From: Fen-1273 sp963837815
Lineage (GTDB): Bacteria > Bacteroidota > Ignavibacteria > UBA10030 > UBA6906
Assembly: GCA_963837815.1 (NCBI GenBank)
Contig: CAWIOS010000016.1
Span: 248,001-312,000 of the forward strand
DNA: 64,000 nucleotides
Direction: 5' to 3'
Part shown: positions 18,180-26,943 of the stretch, in pieces
How the letters are laid out: each line of letters opens with the position of its first letter
Numbering within the stretch: position 1 is the stretch's first letter
Position numbers and translations under genes: made by a program
Notes under the pieces: generated by a model
Seen by the model: only the letters and a program-made list of their open reading frames with translations
Databases searched by the model: none
What the model was told of the DNA's origin: nothing

Positions 18180-19346
18180 TCAGTCTATTGATCGGAGTCC
18201 GTCCACGATGCGCATCCGCACGGCGCGCGCCGCCGGGAACAGCGCGGCGACGATGCCCGCAAAGAGTGCGACGCTGACCGCGAGAATGATCGTGATGGTT
18301 TCAACGTTAAAGACCGGGAAAAACGTCGGAAACGCCCTGGCGAACCCCACGGCCATGGGGAACGTCATCGCCAGCCCGATCACGCAGCCGGAGCACGCGA
18401 TGAGCATCGACTCCCCGGCGATGAGCCCGACGACGTGCCGGGCGGAGAACCCCAGCGTTTTAAGGACGGCGTATTCCTTCGTCCGCTCACGAGCCGCCAT
18501 CACGATCGTATTTGCGAGAACGAGGAGGATGATGCCGATGATGACGTACGAGACCGCCTCGAGGGAGCTGATGATGGCGCTCGACATGGAGACGAAGCTC
18601 TGCTGGAACTCGCGTTCCGTCTCCGTCTTTGTGGAAGAGCGGGAGTTCTTGTAGCGCTCGTCGACCGCCTTCGCCACCCGGGGCATGTCCGCGGCGTTGT
18701 GGACGTTCAGGACGTACCAGCCGACCTGTCCCTCCCTCCCGGGTTCGTTGATTTTCACCTGTTCGTTCAGGTAATCCCAGTGGAAGAACAACTGCGTCTC
18801 GTCCGTCGATTCGTCCTTCCCCCTGTAGATCGCCCGGACGACGAACTCCCACTTCCCGGGGTATATGTCCCCCTCAACCGGTATGAGGTCGCCGATCTTG
18901 AATCCCTGGTCCCGGGCGAGCTTCGCCCCCACAATGCAGGAGTTCCGCTCCTTTTTGAACTCGGCGAACTGGTCGGCCGGGATGATGAACTCGGGGTAGA
19001 GGGAGAAATATGTCTCCGGATCGACCGCGATACGGGGGAAGAAGTTCTTGAAGTCCGCCGGGTCCTTGTACACCCCGCCGAACCAGTTTGCGTACGACAC
19101 CTCGGCGACGCCGGGGACCTGCTGGAGCTGCTGGAGGCATGAATAGGGGAGCGGGAAGATGAAGGAGACCGACTGCCGGGTGATCATCCTGTTTTCCCCG
19201 GACGACTCGACGCCGGCCGACCAGGCGGTCACGATCGTCCGCATGAACCCGAACGACATGACGGCGATCGACACGCCCAGGATCGTCAGCAGCGTGCGGA
19301 GCTTGTGCCGGAGCGCGTTTTTCAGTACGAGCTTGATGATGAACAT
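18180..19346 (-). CDS. ABC transporter permease, MacB/FtsX type (first permease)
   Basis: A 388-residue paralogue of the adjacent permease with the same topology: one N-terminal helix (LLTILGVSIAVMSFGFM), a periplasmic core, then three C-terminal helices. YAVLKTLGFSARHVVGLIAG is the FtsX coupling segment. Together the two permeases form a heterodimer, unlike the homodimeric E. coli MacB in which ATPase and permease are fused. Confidence 0.88.
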   Translation of the reverse strand: MFIIKLVLKNALRHKLRTLLTILGVSIAVMSFGFMRTIVTAWSAGVESSGENRMITRQSVSFIFPLPYSCLQQLQQVPGVAEVSYANWFGGVYKDPADFKNFFPRIAVDPETYFSLYPEFIIPADQFAEFKKERNSCIVGAKLARDQGFKIGDLIPVEGDIYPGKWEFVVRAIYRGKDESTDETQLFFHWDYLNEQVKINEPGREGQVGWYVLNVHNAADMPRVAKAVDERYKNSRSSTKTETEREFQQSFVSMSSAIISSLEAVSYVIIGIILLVLANTIVMAARERTKEYAVLKTLGFSARHVVGLIAGESMLIACSGCVIGLAMTFPMAVGFARAFPTFFPVFNVETITIILAVSVALFAGIVAALFPAARAVRMRIVDGLRSID

Positions 19347-19354
19347 GGAATCCC

Positions 19355-20044
19355 TCAGGTGGTCAGTTCGCCCTTGTCAAGGTGCATCTGCTTGTGCGCC
19401 TTTTCCGCCGCGCGGGGATCGTGTGTGACCATCACGATCGTCTTCTTGAACTCCTTGTTCAGGCGGTCGAGAAGATCCATGATCTCGCCCGCCGAGGTCT
19501 TGTCGAGGTCCCCCGTCGGCTCGTCGGCGACGAGGATCGTGGGGTCGGTGACGATTGCCCGCGCGATCGCGACACGCTGTTCCTGTCCCCCGGAGAGCTG
19601 CTTCGGGTAGTGGTGGACCCTGTCCCCGAGTCCCACGAGGTTGAGCGCGGATTCCACGTGCTCCCGCTTCTCCCTTCTCGAAAGGCCGGTGAGGAGGAGC
19701 GGCAGCTCCACGTTCTCGAATGCCGTCAGCACGGGGAGGAGGTTGTAGAACTGGAATATGAACCCGACGTGCCGCGCCCGCCACCGGGCGAGGTCCGACT
19801 CGCCGAGGGAGCCGATCTCGGTTCCGTTGACGACGACTTTGCCGGCGTTCGGCCTGTCGATCCCGGCGATGAGGTTCAGGAGCGTGGTTTTCCCCGATCC
19901 CGAAGGTCCCATCAGCGCGAGGAATTCACCCCCGGGGACGTCGATGGAGATGTCGCGGAGGACCGGGATCTCAATGCTGTCGCGCCTGTACGATTTTGAG
20001 ACGTGATCGACCTTGATCATCGTGCCGTTCTGTGACATGCTCAT
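19355..20044 (-). CDS. ABC transporter ATP-binding protein, MacB/LolD type
   Basis: A 229-residue ATPase driving the two FtsX-type permeases. Walker A is GPSGSGKTTLLN, the signature LSGGQEQRVAIARAI, Walker B ILVADEPTGDLD and the switch His sits in MVTHDPRAAE. It lies between the adaptor and permease genes on the same strand with short gaps, so it is one operon: adaptor, ATPase, permease, permease. Confidence 0.93.
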   Translation of the reverse strand: MSMSQNGTMIKVDHVSKSYRRDSIEIPVLRDISIDVPGGEFLALMGPSGSGKTTLLNLIAGIDRPNAGKVVVNGTEIGSLGESDLARWRARHVGFIFQFYNLLPVLTAFENVELPLLLTGLSRREKREHVESALNLVGLGDRVHHYPKQLSGGQEQRVAIARAIVTDPTILVADEPTGDLDKTSAGEIMDLLDRLNKEFKKTIVMVTHDPRAAEKAHKQMHLDKGELTT

Positions 20045-20066
20045 CTCCGCAATTGACTGAGTTTTG

Positions 20067-21251
20067 CTATTTCGTCTTTACTTTCGCGCCGTCCGTGAGG
20101 GACAAGGGGGGCCGGTTGACGACCGTCTCGCCCTGCTGGAGCCCCCGGGTCACCACGATCTGCGTACCGAGCCGTTCGGCGGTCTCCACCTGGACCGCGC
20201 TGGCAGTGCCGTTGCGGATCGTGAAGACGATCTGCTTCCCGTCCCGCTCGGTGACCGCGCTTGAAGGGATCGTCAGCTTCGACGGGGCGGCGGCGGCCGA
20301 ATCCGTCAGTTCCTCCCCCAGGAACGCCACCTTGGCGCTCATGTCGGGGAGCACCCGGTCGTCGAGCCTGTTGAATGCGACCTTGGTGAGCACCGTGGCC
20401 TTCGCCCTGTCTGCGGTGGGGACGATCTTGTGCACCGTCCCGCGGTAGCTGGTGTCGGGATACGCGTCAAGCGTGATTTCGCAGGGCTGGCCCACGCGAA
20501 CGCGGGTGATGTTCGATTCGGAGACGTCGGCTTCGACCTGGAGCGATTGCATGTCCGCCATCGAGACGACCGCGCCGCGCGAGTTTGCAGACGACGCGAA
20601 GGGGGCGACGACCTCTCCGACGTCGGCGTCCTTTGTCAGGACTGTGCCGTCAAAAGGGGCCCGGACCCGCGTATATTCGAGCGCCACCAGCGCCTCTTCG
20701 ACGGCCGCGCGGGCTGAAACGATGTTCGCACTGACCTTCATGTATGCCGATTCCGCCGCCTCGAGATCCGATGAGGATGCCAGGTTCGAGGCAAAGAGCG
20801 CCTTCGTCCGCACAAGAGTGTTGCGCGTTCCGAAGGAATCCGCGCGTGCCACCCCGAGGTCCGCCTCCGCTTTCGCGAGAGCCGCAACCATGTCCTGATC
20901 GTCGAGACGTGCGATGATCTGTCCCCGCGAGACCCTGTCTCCCTCTTCCACGCCCAGGTACACGAGTCTCCCCGTCCCTTTCGACGCGACAGCCGCCTTC
21001 CGCTGGGCGACGACGTACCCGTTGGCCGCGAGGACGGAATGGGCCTGCGACGGGGAGGTCAGCGTCGCGGTCGCGGTTTCGACGTCGATTGCAGCCCCGA
21101 GGACGCCGCGCAGTTCGACGAATCCGAATACGCAGAGCGCGAGCACGGTGGCGGGGAGGATGTATTTCCACGGGAGTGCACGCGGGGACGCTTCTACGGC
21201 CCCCGAGCGGTCAATACGGAGACTCGAGATGTCGTGTTTTTCTGTGGTCAT
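20067..21251 (-). CDS. Periplasmic adaptor (HlyD/MacA-type) of the ABC operon
   Basis: A 394-residue membrane-fusion protein. A single membrane anchor at about residues 30-50 (ILPATVLALCVFGFVELRG) is followed by a lipoyl half (GTGRLVYLGVEEGDRVSRGQ), a helical hairpin at about 110-185, the second lipoyl half (RAPFDGTVLTKDADVGEVV) and beta-barrel plus membrane-proximal domains. First gene of the minus-strand MacAB-like operon. Direct repeats TGTACTC-TGTACTC lie just upstream at about 21260. Substrate is unknown; macrolides, lipids and peptides are all possible for this family. Confidence 0.88.
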   Translation of the reverse strand: MTTEKHDISSLRIDRSGAVEASPRALPWKYILPATVLALCVFGFVELRGVLGAAIDVETATATLTSPSQAHSVLAANGYVVAQRKAAVASKGTGRLVYLGVEEGDRVSRGQIIARLDDQDMVAALAKAEADLGVARADSFGTRNTLVRTKALFASNLASSSDLEAAESAYMKVSANIVSARAAVEEALVALEYTRVRAPFDGTVLTKDADVGEVVAPFASSANSRGAVVSMADMQSLQVEADVSESNITRVRVGQPCEITLDAYPDTSYRGTVHKIVPTADRAKATVLTKVAFNRLDDRVLPDMSAKVAFLGEELTDSAAAAPSKLTIPSSAVTERDGKQIVFTIRNGTASAVQVETAERLGTQIVVTRGLQQGETVVNRPPLSLTDGAKVKTK

Positions 21252-21402
21252 CGTCTGAATGTACTCTGTACTCTGTTAATCCGGGAACGCGTGCAATATA
21301 CGCAGTGCCGCCGGGTGGCGGGGGGCATATTCGGCGGATTGCGCATCCTGACCGGTGAACGGCGGGCCGCCGCACTATAACGACGGACTGCGGCAGAAAG
21401 TT

Positions 21403-21750
21403 TCAGTTGGTTGGTGTCTCCTCCGGGGCCGGTTCGAGTGATTTCTGATACGCCCACTCGATGTACGGAAGCTCGACAATCGTCCTCTTGTCAAGCGGCC
21501 GCCTGGCGTGGTACTCCGACCCGAACCCGATTCCTCCGCTCTTCTCGACTTTCCTCGGCGGCGGTTTGTACTGCGGGGAATTGAACATCGGTTCCCCCTC
21601 CTCCCGGGCGACGATGAGCGTGGATCCGTCGGGATCACCGGGGGTCGGGGGGATGCTGTAGATGGAATAGAGCCCGGTCCAGATGGCGAATGCGAACCAG
21701 AAGAGGACCGCGAGGGACAAAAGGAGGATGAACGCAAGGACTTTTTTCAT
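21403..21750 (-). CDS. Small membrane-anchored hypothetical protein
   Basis: 115 residues; I do not recognise the family. A Lys-Lys N-terminus and one strong hydrophobic helix (about 3-26, VLAFILLLSLAVLFWFAF) are followed by a Pro-rich soluble tail with PPTPGDPDGS and PPPRKVEK. It is probably an inner-membrane anchored protein with a periplasmic tail. Same strand and spacing as the upstream DUF423 gene, so it may be the last gene of that group. Confidence 0.6.
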   Translation of the reverse strand: MKKVLAFILLLSLAVLFWFAFAIWTGLYSIYSIPPTPGDPDGSTLIVAREEGEPMFNSPQYKPPPRKVEKSGGIGFGSEYHARRPLDKRTIVELPYIEWAYQKSLEPAPEETPTN

Positions 21751-21823
21751 GCCAGAGGGCGTCTCCTGCCGCTGTGGATGCCGGAATCTTCTAATATGGG
21801 CATTTTACCGGAAAAGTTCAATC

Positions 21824-22237
21824 TCACTCCCCGCGGAGAAACGACGCGCCCGCCAGCGCCCACCCGGCGAGGAACGCGAGCCCCCCTGCGGGTGTGACGG
21901 CCCCGAGCCAACCGAGACCGGTGGCGGCGAGTGCATAAAGGCTTCCCGAGAACAGAAGCGTTCCGATGCCGAACGCCCAGGCGGCGGCGCTCAGGAGGCG
22001 CCGGTCCGCCTGGCCCCCGCGGAGCCCCGCGAGCCCGGCTGCGATAAGCGCCAGCGCGTGAACCATGTGGTACCGGACCCCGGTCTCGTAGACCGCAAGC
22101 ATCTCAGCGGGGAGTATTTGGCGGAGGCCGTGCGCGCCGAATGCGCCGAGCGCCACCGCCGCCCCCGCGCTGAATGCGCCGGCGGCGGCGATCCTTCTGA
22201 ACCGCCGGTCCGTCGGGGCCGGCTCCTGCGTTGTCAT
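21824..22237 (-). CDS. DUF423 family membrane protein (YgdD-like)
   Basis: 137 residues with four predicted membrane helices. ALGAFGAHGL, then VYETGVRYHMVHALAL and GTLLFSGSLYALA are the family hallmark. The function is unknown across the family. It lies 31 bp after the six-helix ABC-membrane-domain gene on the same strand. Confidence 0.88.
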   Translation of the reverse strand: MTTQEPAPTDRRFRRIAAAGAFSAGAAVALGAFGAHGLRQILPAEMLAVYETGVRYHMVHALALIAAGLAGLRGGQADRRLLSAAAWAFGIGTLLFSGSLYALAATGLGWLGAVTPAGGLAFLAGWALAGASFLRGE

Positions 22238-22268
22238 GGGCTGTCGGGAATGTTGTGGGGACTGCGCG

Positions 22269-23174
22269 TCATACCTTCTCGCTCCGGAGCCGTGTCGCGA
22301 TGTCTTTCAGGGACGTCCAGCTCTCCAGCAGCTCCGGGAGGTATTCCGACGACGTGACAAACGTCCAGAGGTACGCCACGATCGAGTAGATCGCGCCGGT
22401 CGTAAAATCGTCGAGATCGAGGCTGATGTAGAGGACCACGAGGAATATCCCGAGGAGCACGATCCTCAGAAGGCCGAACGACACCGCCCCCCAGTCGGCG
22501 ATCCGCTGCTGGGGGAGCGCCAGGTCCGTGAAGTACGCGCGGACCTTCTCCGGGTCCTTTGTCCCGAACACCTCGTACGTCTCCTCGACGCTGTCGTGAA
22601 TCTCCTTCTGGAGGGAAACGACCGACCGCGTGTAGAACCTGTTGACGATGAGAAGGGGCGCGATGACGAACAGGCATGAAACCGCGATCCGGTAGTCGAA
22701 GAACATGAGCCCGATCAGTGCCCCGCCGATCGCGATCACCTGTTCCCCGATTTCCGGGATCCTGTACTGGAAGAAGGTGATGAACTCCCGTGAGAGCTGC
22801 GCGCGGGCGGCGGTCTGCGACACGCTGAGTTTCCGTGCCACGGCGGCTCTGGACACCTGCGTGGCGACCTCGGTGAACATGTTCAGATAGATCCGCTGGT
22901 CGACGGAGCGGCGCGCCGTCCCGACGCCCGAATTCACGAGGAACGCACCGACCCAGAGCGAGAGGGGGAGCGCGTACGATGAGCCGGGGGTCCCCTTCAG
23001 CTTGTCGATCGTGGCGTCGATGAGCGTGCCGAAGAGCGTCGGTTCGATGATCCAGGCGACGTGCTCCACGACAACGAGGGAGAGTGCAGCGATGATCCCC
23101 CCCCTGAACTGCTTGACGATGTCAGAGAGATTGATTGTCGCTGTGCGGGGATTTCCCCTGGCGGCTCGGGGCAC
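22269..23174 (-). CDS. ABC transporter six-transmembrane-domain protein without ATPase domain
   Basis: 301 residues carrying only the ABC exporter membrane domain (ABC_membrane type, about six helices in residues 25-290) and no Walker motifs. The sequence ends cleanly at a stop after TRLRSEKV, at the point where a nucleotide-binding domain would begin in a full exporter. It starts with GTG. This stand-alone form is a recognised family, and no partner ATPase gene is adjacent. Role unknown. Confidence 0.75.
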   Translation of the reverse strand: MPRAARGNPRTATINLSDIVKQFRGGIIAALSLVVVEHVAWIIEPTLFGTLIDATIDKLKGTPGSSYALPLSLWVGAFLVNSGVGTARRSVDQRIYLNMFTEVATQVSRAAVARKLSVSQTAARAQLSREFITFFQYRIPEIGEQVIAIGGALIGLMFFDYRIAVSCLFVIAPLLIVNRFYTRSVVSLQKEIHDSVEETYEVFGTKDPEKVRAYFTDLALPQQRIADWGAVSFGLLRIVLLGIFLVVLYISLDLDDFTTGAIYSIVAYLWTFVTSSEYLPELLESWTSLKDIATRLRSEKV

Positions 23175-23230
23175 GTCTCTCGCTCCTTGTTTGCGTTCTG
23201 CTCACCGGTTCGTGCGGCTCCCGGCGCCTT

Positions 23231-25228
23231 CTACTCCTCTTTCGCGCGCATCGTGTCCCAGACCGTGTATGCCGCGAGAAGAATGAACATGACCAGGCCG
23301 GCGACCTCGCCGTGCGACGCTTCCCATGATTCCATGAACCATCCGTTGACGCCCATGTGGGCGAACTGGTCAAGGAACTTCAGGAAGGCGACGAACACGC
23401 CGAAGAGTGCGCCGCCCGCGATAAACCCGGACGCGATGAGCGTCCCGCGCGAGAACCGCGCGTTGTTGAGCTTTTCGTTCTTGCTCCGGGAGGTGACCCA
23501 CCATGCCACGATCCCCCCGAAGAGGAGTGGCGTGTTGAGCTCCTGCGGGATGTACATTCCCAGTGCGAACGCAAGCGGCGGGATCCCCACCATCGTGAGA
23601 AGGAGCGCGATGACGGCGCCCACCATGTACAGGACCCAGGGAGCGGGGGTGTTCGACATGAGCGGCTGTATCACCGCCGCCATGGCGTTCGCCTGGGGGG
23701 CGACCATGGCGTGCTCCCCTTTGAATCCGTACGTCTGGTTCAGTATCAGGATGACTCCCCCCACCGTCGCCGCGGAAAGGAGGACGCCGAGGAACTTCCA
23801 GGTCTCCTGTTTCTTCGGCGTCGTCCCGATCCAGTAGCCGATCTTCAGGTCGGTAATGAATCCCCCCGCGACGGAAAGCGCGGTGCAGACGACCCCGCCG
23901 ATGATGAGCGCGCTCACGATCCCGGCGGATCCCGTCAGTCCCACCCGGTTCAGGACGATCGAGGAGAGGATCAGCGTCATCAGCGTCATCCCGGACACCG
24001 GATTCGTTCCCACGATCGCCGTCGCGTTCGCGGCCACCGTCGTGAAGAGGAACGAGATGATGACGACGATAAGGAGGCCCGCAAGCGCGTGCGTAATGTC
24101 GAAGACGACCCCTGCGTAGAAGAACACGAACACAAGGAGCGCGGTCAGCAGGATCAGCAGGATGTTGAAAAGCATCCTGATGTCTGTCTGCGTCCGTGCG
24201 GAGGAAGCGGAAGCGGGGGACTTCTTGTGCGCGATCTCGCGGTAGGCGAGGGAAAACGCCCCGCCGATCACCCGCGACGACCTGATGATCCCGATAAGCC
24301 CCGCCATCGCGATCCCCCCGATCCCGATCTGACGGACGTAGTTCCGGAATATCTCCTCGGCGGTCATCGCAGCGATGAGCTTCGTCGCGGATGCTCCCAG
24401 GGGGACCGTGAGGGAGTGGCCGATCTCCGCAAAGAGGGGCACGAGCACGAACCATGAGAGGAACGACCCGGCGGCGATGATCGCCGAGTACTTGAGTCCC
24501 ACGATGTACCCCAGCCCGAACACCATCGCCGAGACGTTGACGCGGAATACCAGCCTGAACCTGTCCGCCGCGGCGGAGCCGAAATCAAACATGCGCGAGG
24601 TGATGACTTCCGACCAGGTGCCGAACAGGCTGAACGAGAAGTCGAACAACCCTCCGATCAATCCCGCCACGACAAGGACTGTCGCCTGCTTCCCTCCTTT
24701 TTCCCCGGCCACGAGAATTTCCGTCGTCGCCGTCGCCTCGGGGAAGGGAAGCTTCCCGTGCATGTCCTTGACGAAGTACTTCCGGAACGGGATCAGGAAG
24801 AGTATCCCCAGGAAGCCTCCGAGCGCGGAGGCGAAGAATACCTGGAAGAAATTGGCGGGGAGATCCAGGATATAGAGGGCGGGGATCGTGAATATCGCCC
24901 CCGCGACGATCACCCCCGAGCTCGCCCCGATCGACTGGATGATCACGTTCTGTCCCAGCGCGTTCTTCGTCTTAGCCGCCGTGGAGAGACCGACGGCGAG
25001 TATGGCGATCGGGATCGCCGCTTCAAACACCTGCCCGATCTTCAGCCCCGAATATGCCGCGGCCGCCGAGAAAAGGACCGCCATGAAGAGGCCCCATGAG
25101 ACCGACCACCAGGTGACTTCGGGTGGCGAGGTTGAGGGACCGAGTATGGGTTTGTATTCCTCCCCGGGGGGGAGTTCCCTGTATGCGTTGTCGGGAAGTC
25201 CGTGGGGTGCGCTGGACTCTGGTTCCAT
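23231..25228 (-). CDS. OPT-family oligopeptide transporter
   Basis: A 665-residue secondary transporter with about 14-16 membrane helices. The N-terminal SGLKIGQVFEAAIPIAIL and the C-terminal segment KGEHAMVAPQANAMA ... GMYIP are typical of bacterial OPT proteins, which import short peptides or metal chelates with protons. A GAGGAG ribosome site precedes the ATG. It lies 27 bp downstream of pepT on the same strand, which suggests peptide uptake coupled to intracellular cleavage. Confidence 0.9.
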   Translation of the reverse strand: MEPESSAPHGLPDNAYRELPPGEEYKPILGPSTSPPEVTWWSVSWGLFMAVLFSAAAAYSGLKIGQVFEAAIPIAILAVGLSTAAKTKNALGQNVIIQSIGASSGVIVAGAIFTIPALYILDLPANFFQVFFASALGGFLGILFLIPFRKYFVKDMHGKLPFPEATATTEILVAGEKGGKQATVLVVAGLIGGLFDFSFSLFGTWSEVITSRMFDFGSAAADRFRLVFRVNVSAMVFGLGYIVGLKYSAIIAAGSFLSWFVLVPLFAEIGHSLTVPLGASATKLIAAMTAEEIFRNYVRQIGIGGIAMAGLIGIIRSSRVIGGAFSLAYREIAHKKSPASASSARTQTDIRMLFNILLILLTALLVFVFFYAGVVFDITHALAGLLIVVIISFLFTTVAANATAIVGTNPVSGMTLMTLILSSIVLNRVGLTGSAGIVSALIIGGVVCTALSVAGGFITDLKIGYWIGTTPKKQETWKFLGVLLSAATVGGVILILNQTYGFKGEHAMVAPQANAMAAVIQPLMSNTPAPWVLYMVGAVIALLLTMVGIPPLAFALGMYIPQELNTPLLFGGIVAWWVTSRSKNEKLNNARFSRGTLIASGFIAGGALFGVFVAFLKFLDQFAHMGVNGWFMESWEASHGEVAGLVMFILLAAYTVWDTMRAKEE

Positions 25229-25255
25229 TCGTGTGTGCTCCTCTGGGGGACGCGG

Positions 25256-26512
25256 TCAGGTTGTGCTTTTCTCGACCCAGATCTGGGCGAGGTTGACGAC
25301 GGTCTCGACGGATTTGTTCATGCCGTCGACGGAGAGCCACTCCGTCGGACCGTGATAGTTCTGCCCCCCCGTGAAAAGGTTTGGGGTGGGGAGACCCTTT
25401 TCTGTCAGGCGCGAGCCGTCCGTCCCGCCGCGGATCGGCACCCAGGCCGGGTCGAGTCCCGCGCGCTTCGTCGCCTCCCACATGCAGTCGAGCACCCGTG
25501 GGTCTTTCCCCATGTAGTCTTTCATGTTGCGGTACTGCTCGATCACCTGCAGTTCGATCCTGGCACGGGGATGGAGTGCGCGGACCTCGGCGATGATCGA
25601 CTCGAGTTTGCGCTTCAGGACGTCGAGACCCGCGGTGTTGAAATCGCGCAGGAGGATCTTGAGCGTTGATCGCGCCTCCTCCCCCTCGATGATGTGGGGA
25701 TGGATGTACGGTTCATACCCCTCTGTTGTCTCGGGCGCGACGTCCTTCGGCATGCGGACGACGATGTCGGCCATCGCCCTGAGGGAATTCACCATGACGT
25801 TCTTCGCGCTCCCGGGGTGGATGTTTCTCCCGTGGACGGTGATGACCGCGAGGTTCGCGCTGAACGTCTCCTTGTTGAGTTCGCCGGGTGTGTCGCCGTC
25901 GACAGTGTACGCGACGTCCGCGCCGAATGCCTTGATGTCGAAAAATTTCGTCCCCGCACCCACTTCCTCGTCCGGTGTGAATGCCACCCTGATGTCGCCG
26001 TGGAGCAGGGCGGTGGATGAGATGAGCGTCTGAAGCGCGGTCATGATGATCGCGCACCCCGCCTTGTCGTCTGCGCCGAGAAGCGTGGTCCCGTCAGAGG
26101 TGACGATCGTCCTTCCGATGTTTCGCTTCAGTTCGGGATTTTCCGATTCTTTGATGACGACGGCCGGGTCTCCCGGGAGACTGATGTCTCCGCCGGGGTA
26201 CGACGTGATAATCTGCGGTTTGACGTTGGCGCCGGACGCTGAAGGGGAGGTGTCCACGTGTGCGACGAATCCCACGACGGGCACCTTTCCCCGGGCGCCG
26301 TGTGACGGCGGGATGTTGCCGGGAAGAGTGGCGGTGACGTAGCCGTACTGGTCAATCCGCACGTCTTTCAGGCCGATGTCATTCAATTCCTTCAGGAGGA
26401 GGTTCAGGAGGTCGAACTGTTTCTTCGTGCTGGGGTACGTTTCCGAATCGTCCTTTGACTGGGTGTCGATTTTTGCGTAGCGGACGAATTTTTCGAGTGC
26501 AGTTTCGTTCAT
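25256..26512 (-). CDS. pepT: Peptidase T (tripeptide aminopeptidase)
   Basis: M20 zinc aminopeptidase that removes the N-terminal residue of tripeptides. 418 residues, close to the usual 408. Zinc and catalytic motifs are in order: GFVAHVDTSP (His and Asp), LLGADDKAG (bridging Asp), TPDEEVG (general-base Glu), VDGDTPGE, and QNYHGPTEW near the C-terminus. The N-terminal KFVRYAKIDTQS is characteristic. It heads the pepT-OPT transporter pair. Confidence 0.95.
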   Translation of the reverse strand: MNETALEKFVRYAKIDTQSKDDSETYPSTKKQFDLLNLLLKELNDIGLKDVRIDQYGYVTATLPGNIPPSHGARGKVPVVGFVAHVDTSPSASGANVKPQIITSYPGGDISLPGDPAVVIKESENPELKRNIGRTIVTSDGTTLLGADDKAGCAIIMTALQTLISSTALLHGDIRVAFTPDEEVGAGTKFFDIKAFGADVAYTVDGDTPGELNKETFSANLAVITVHGRNIHPGSAKNVMVNSLRAMADIVVRMPKDVAPETTEGYEPYIHPHIIEGEEARSTLKILLRDFNTAGLDVLKRKLESIIAEVRALHPRARIELQVIEQYRNMKDYMGKDPRVLDCMWEATKRAGLDPAWVPIRGGTDGSRLTEKGLPTPNLFTGGQNYHGPTEWLSVDGMNKSVETVVNLAQIWVEKSTT

Positions 26513-26587
26513 TGCCGTGTTCCCGAAATTGTGATCGTCCCGCCAAGATACGAGAATTCGTCAAAAAAGCACAGCCGGGCGCATCCC

Positions 26588-26616
26588 TTGACTTTTCAAT
26601 CGCTTATTTTTACTAT
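26588..26616 (+). promoter_or_regulatory. Distal sigma70-type promoter upstream of the FHA operon
   Basis: TTGACT (26588-26593) and TACTAT (26611-26616) are 17 bp apart. It lies about 330 bp upstream of the chosen FHA start codon. Confidence 0.6.
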
Positions 26617-26857
26617 CGTTGGCAACACACTTGCTCTCTTCCCACACCCGGCACCCTGGATGCACACTCGCGAGGAACGTTCGACGCACCTGCGCCCACG
26701 ACACAGCGCCGGCGCCTCGCCGATGCCGGAAATCCTCTCCTCTGTGAAGGGCGCGCCGCGCCGTGTTCCCCGGGGGATTGCGATAAATCCAATGAATTCA
26801 AACGGTTTGAGCGGGTCTGTCACGGATCGCATTTCTGAGACGGCCGCGGCCCTATGT

Positions 26858-26887
26858 TTGACAATAACGCGGAGAAAGCTGTACTTT
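26858..26887 (+). promoter_or_regulatory. Proximal sigma70-type promoter of the FHA operon
   Basis: A perfect TTGACA (26858-26863) with TACTTT (26882-26887) after an 18-bp spacer. This places transcription start just before the ATG at 26944 and argues against the upstream in-frame ATG at 26854. Confidence 0.6.
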
Positions 26888-26943
26888 CATCTTTCGGGTC
26901 TGGCCTGCCGCACAGGTATCGAAAACAACCATCTTATGCGCCC

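Larger units (their letters stand above)
26513..26943. other. 431-bp intergenic region with two plus-strand promoters
   Basis: Divergent region between pepT (minus) and the FHA-kinase operon (plus). It holds the two promoter-like sequences described separately. The 240 bp between them have no convincing reading frame; a long leader or small RNA from the first promoter is possible but unsupported. Confidence 0.6.

Noticed and set aside
23357..24457. Long plus- and minus-strand shadow frames over the OPT transporter
   Set aside because: Charged, motif-free translations; the 665-residue membrane protein explains the region.
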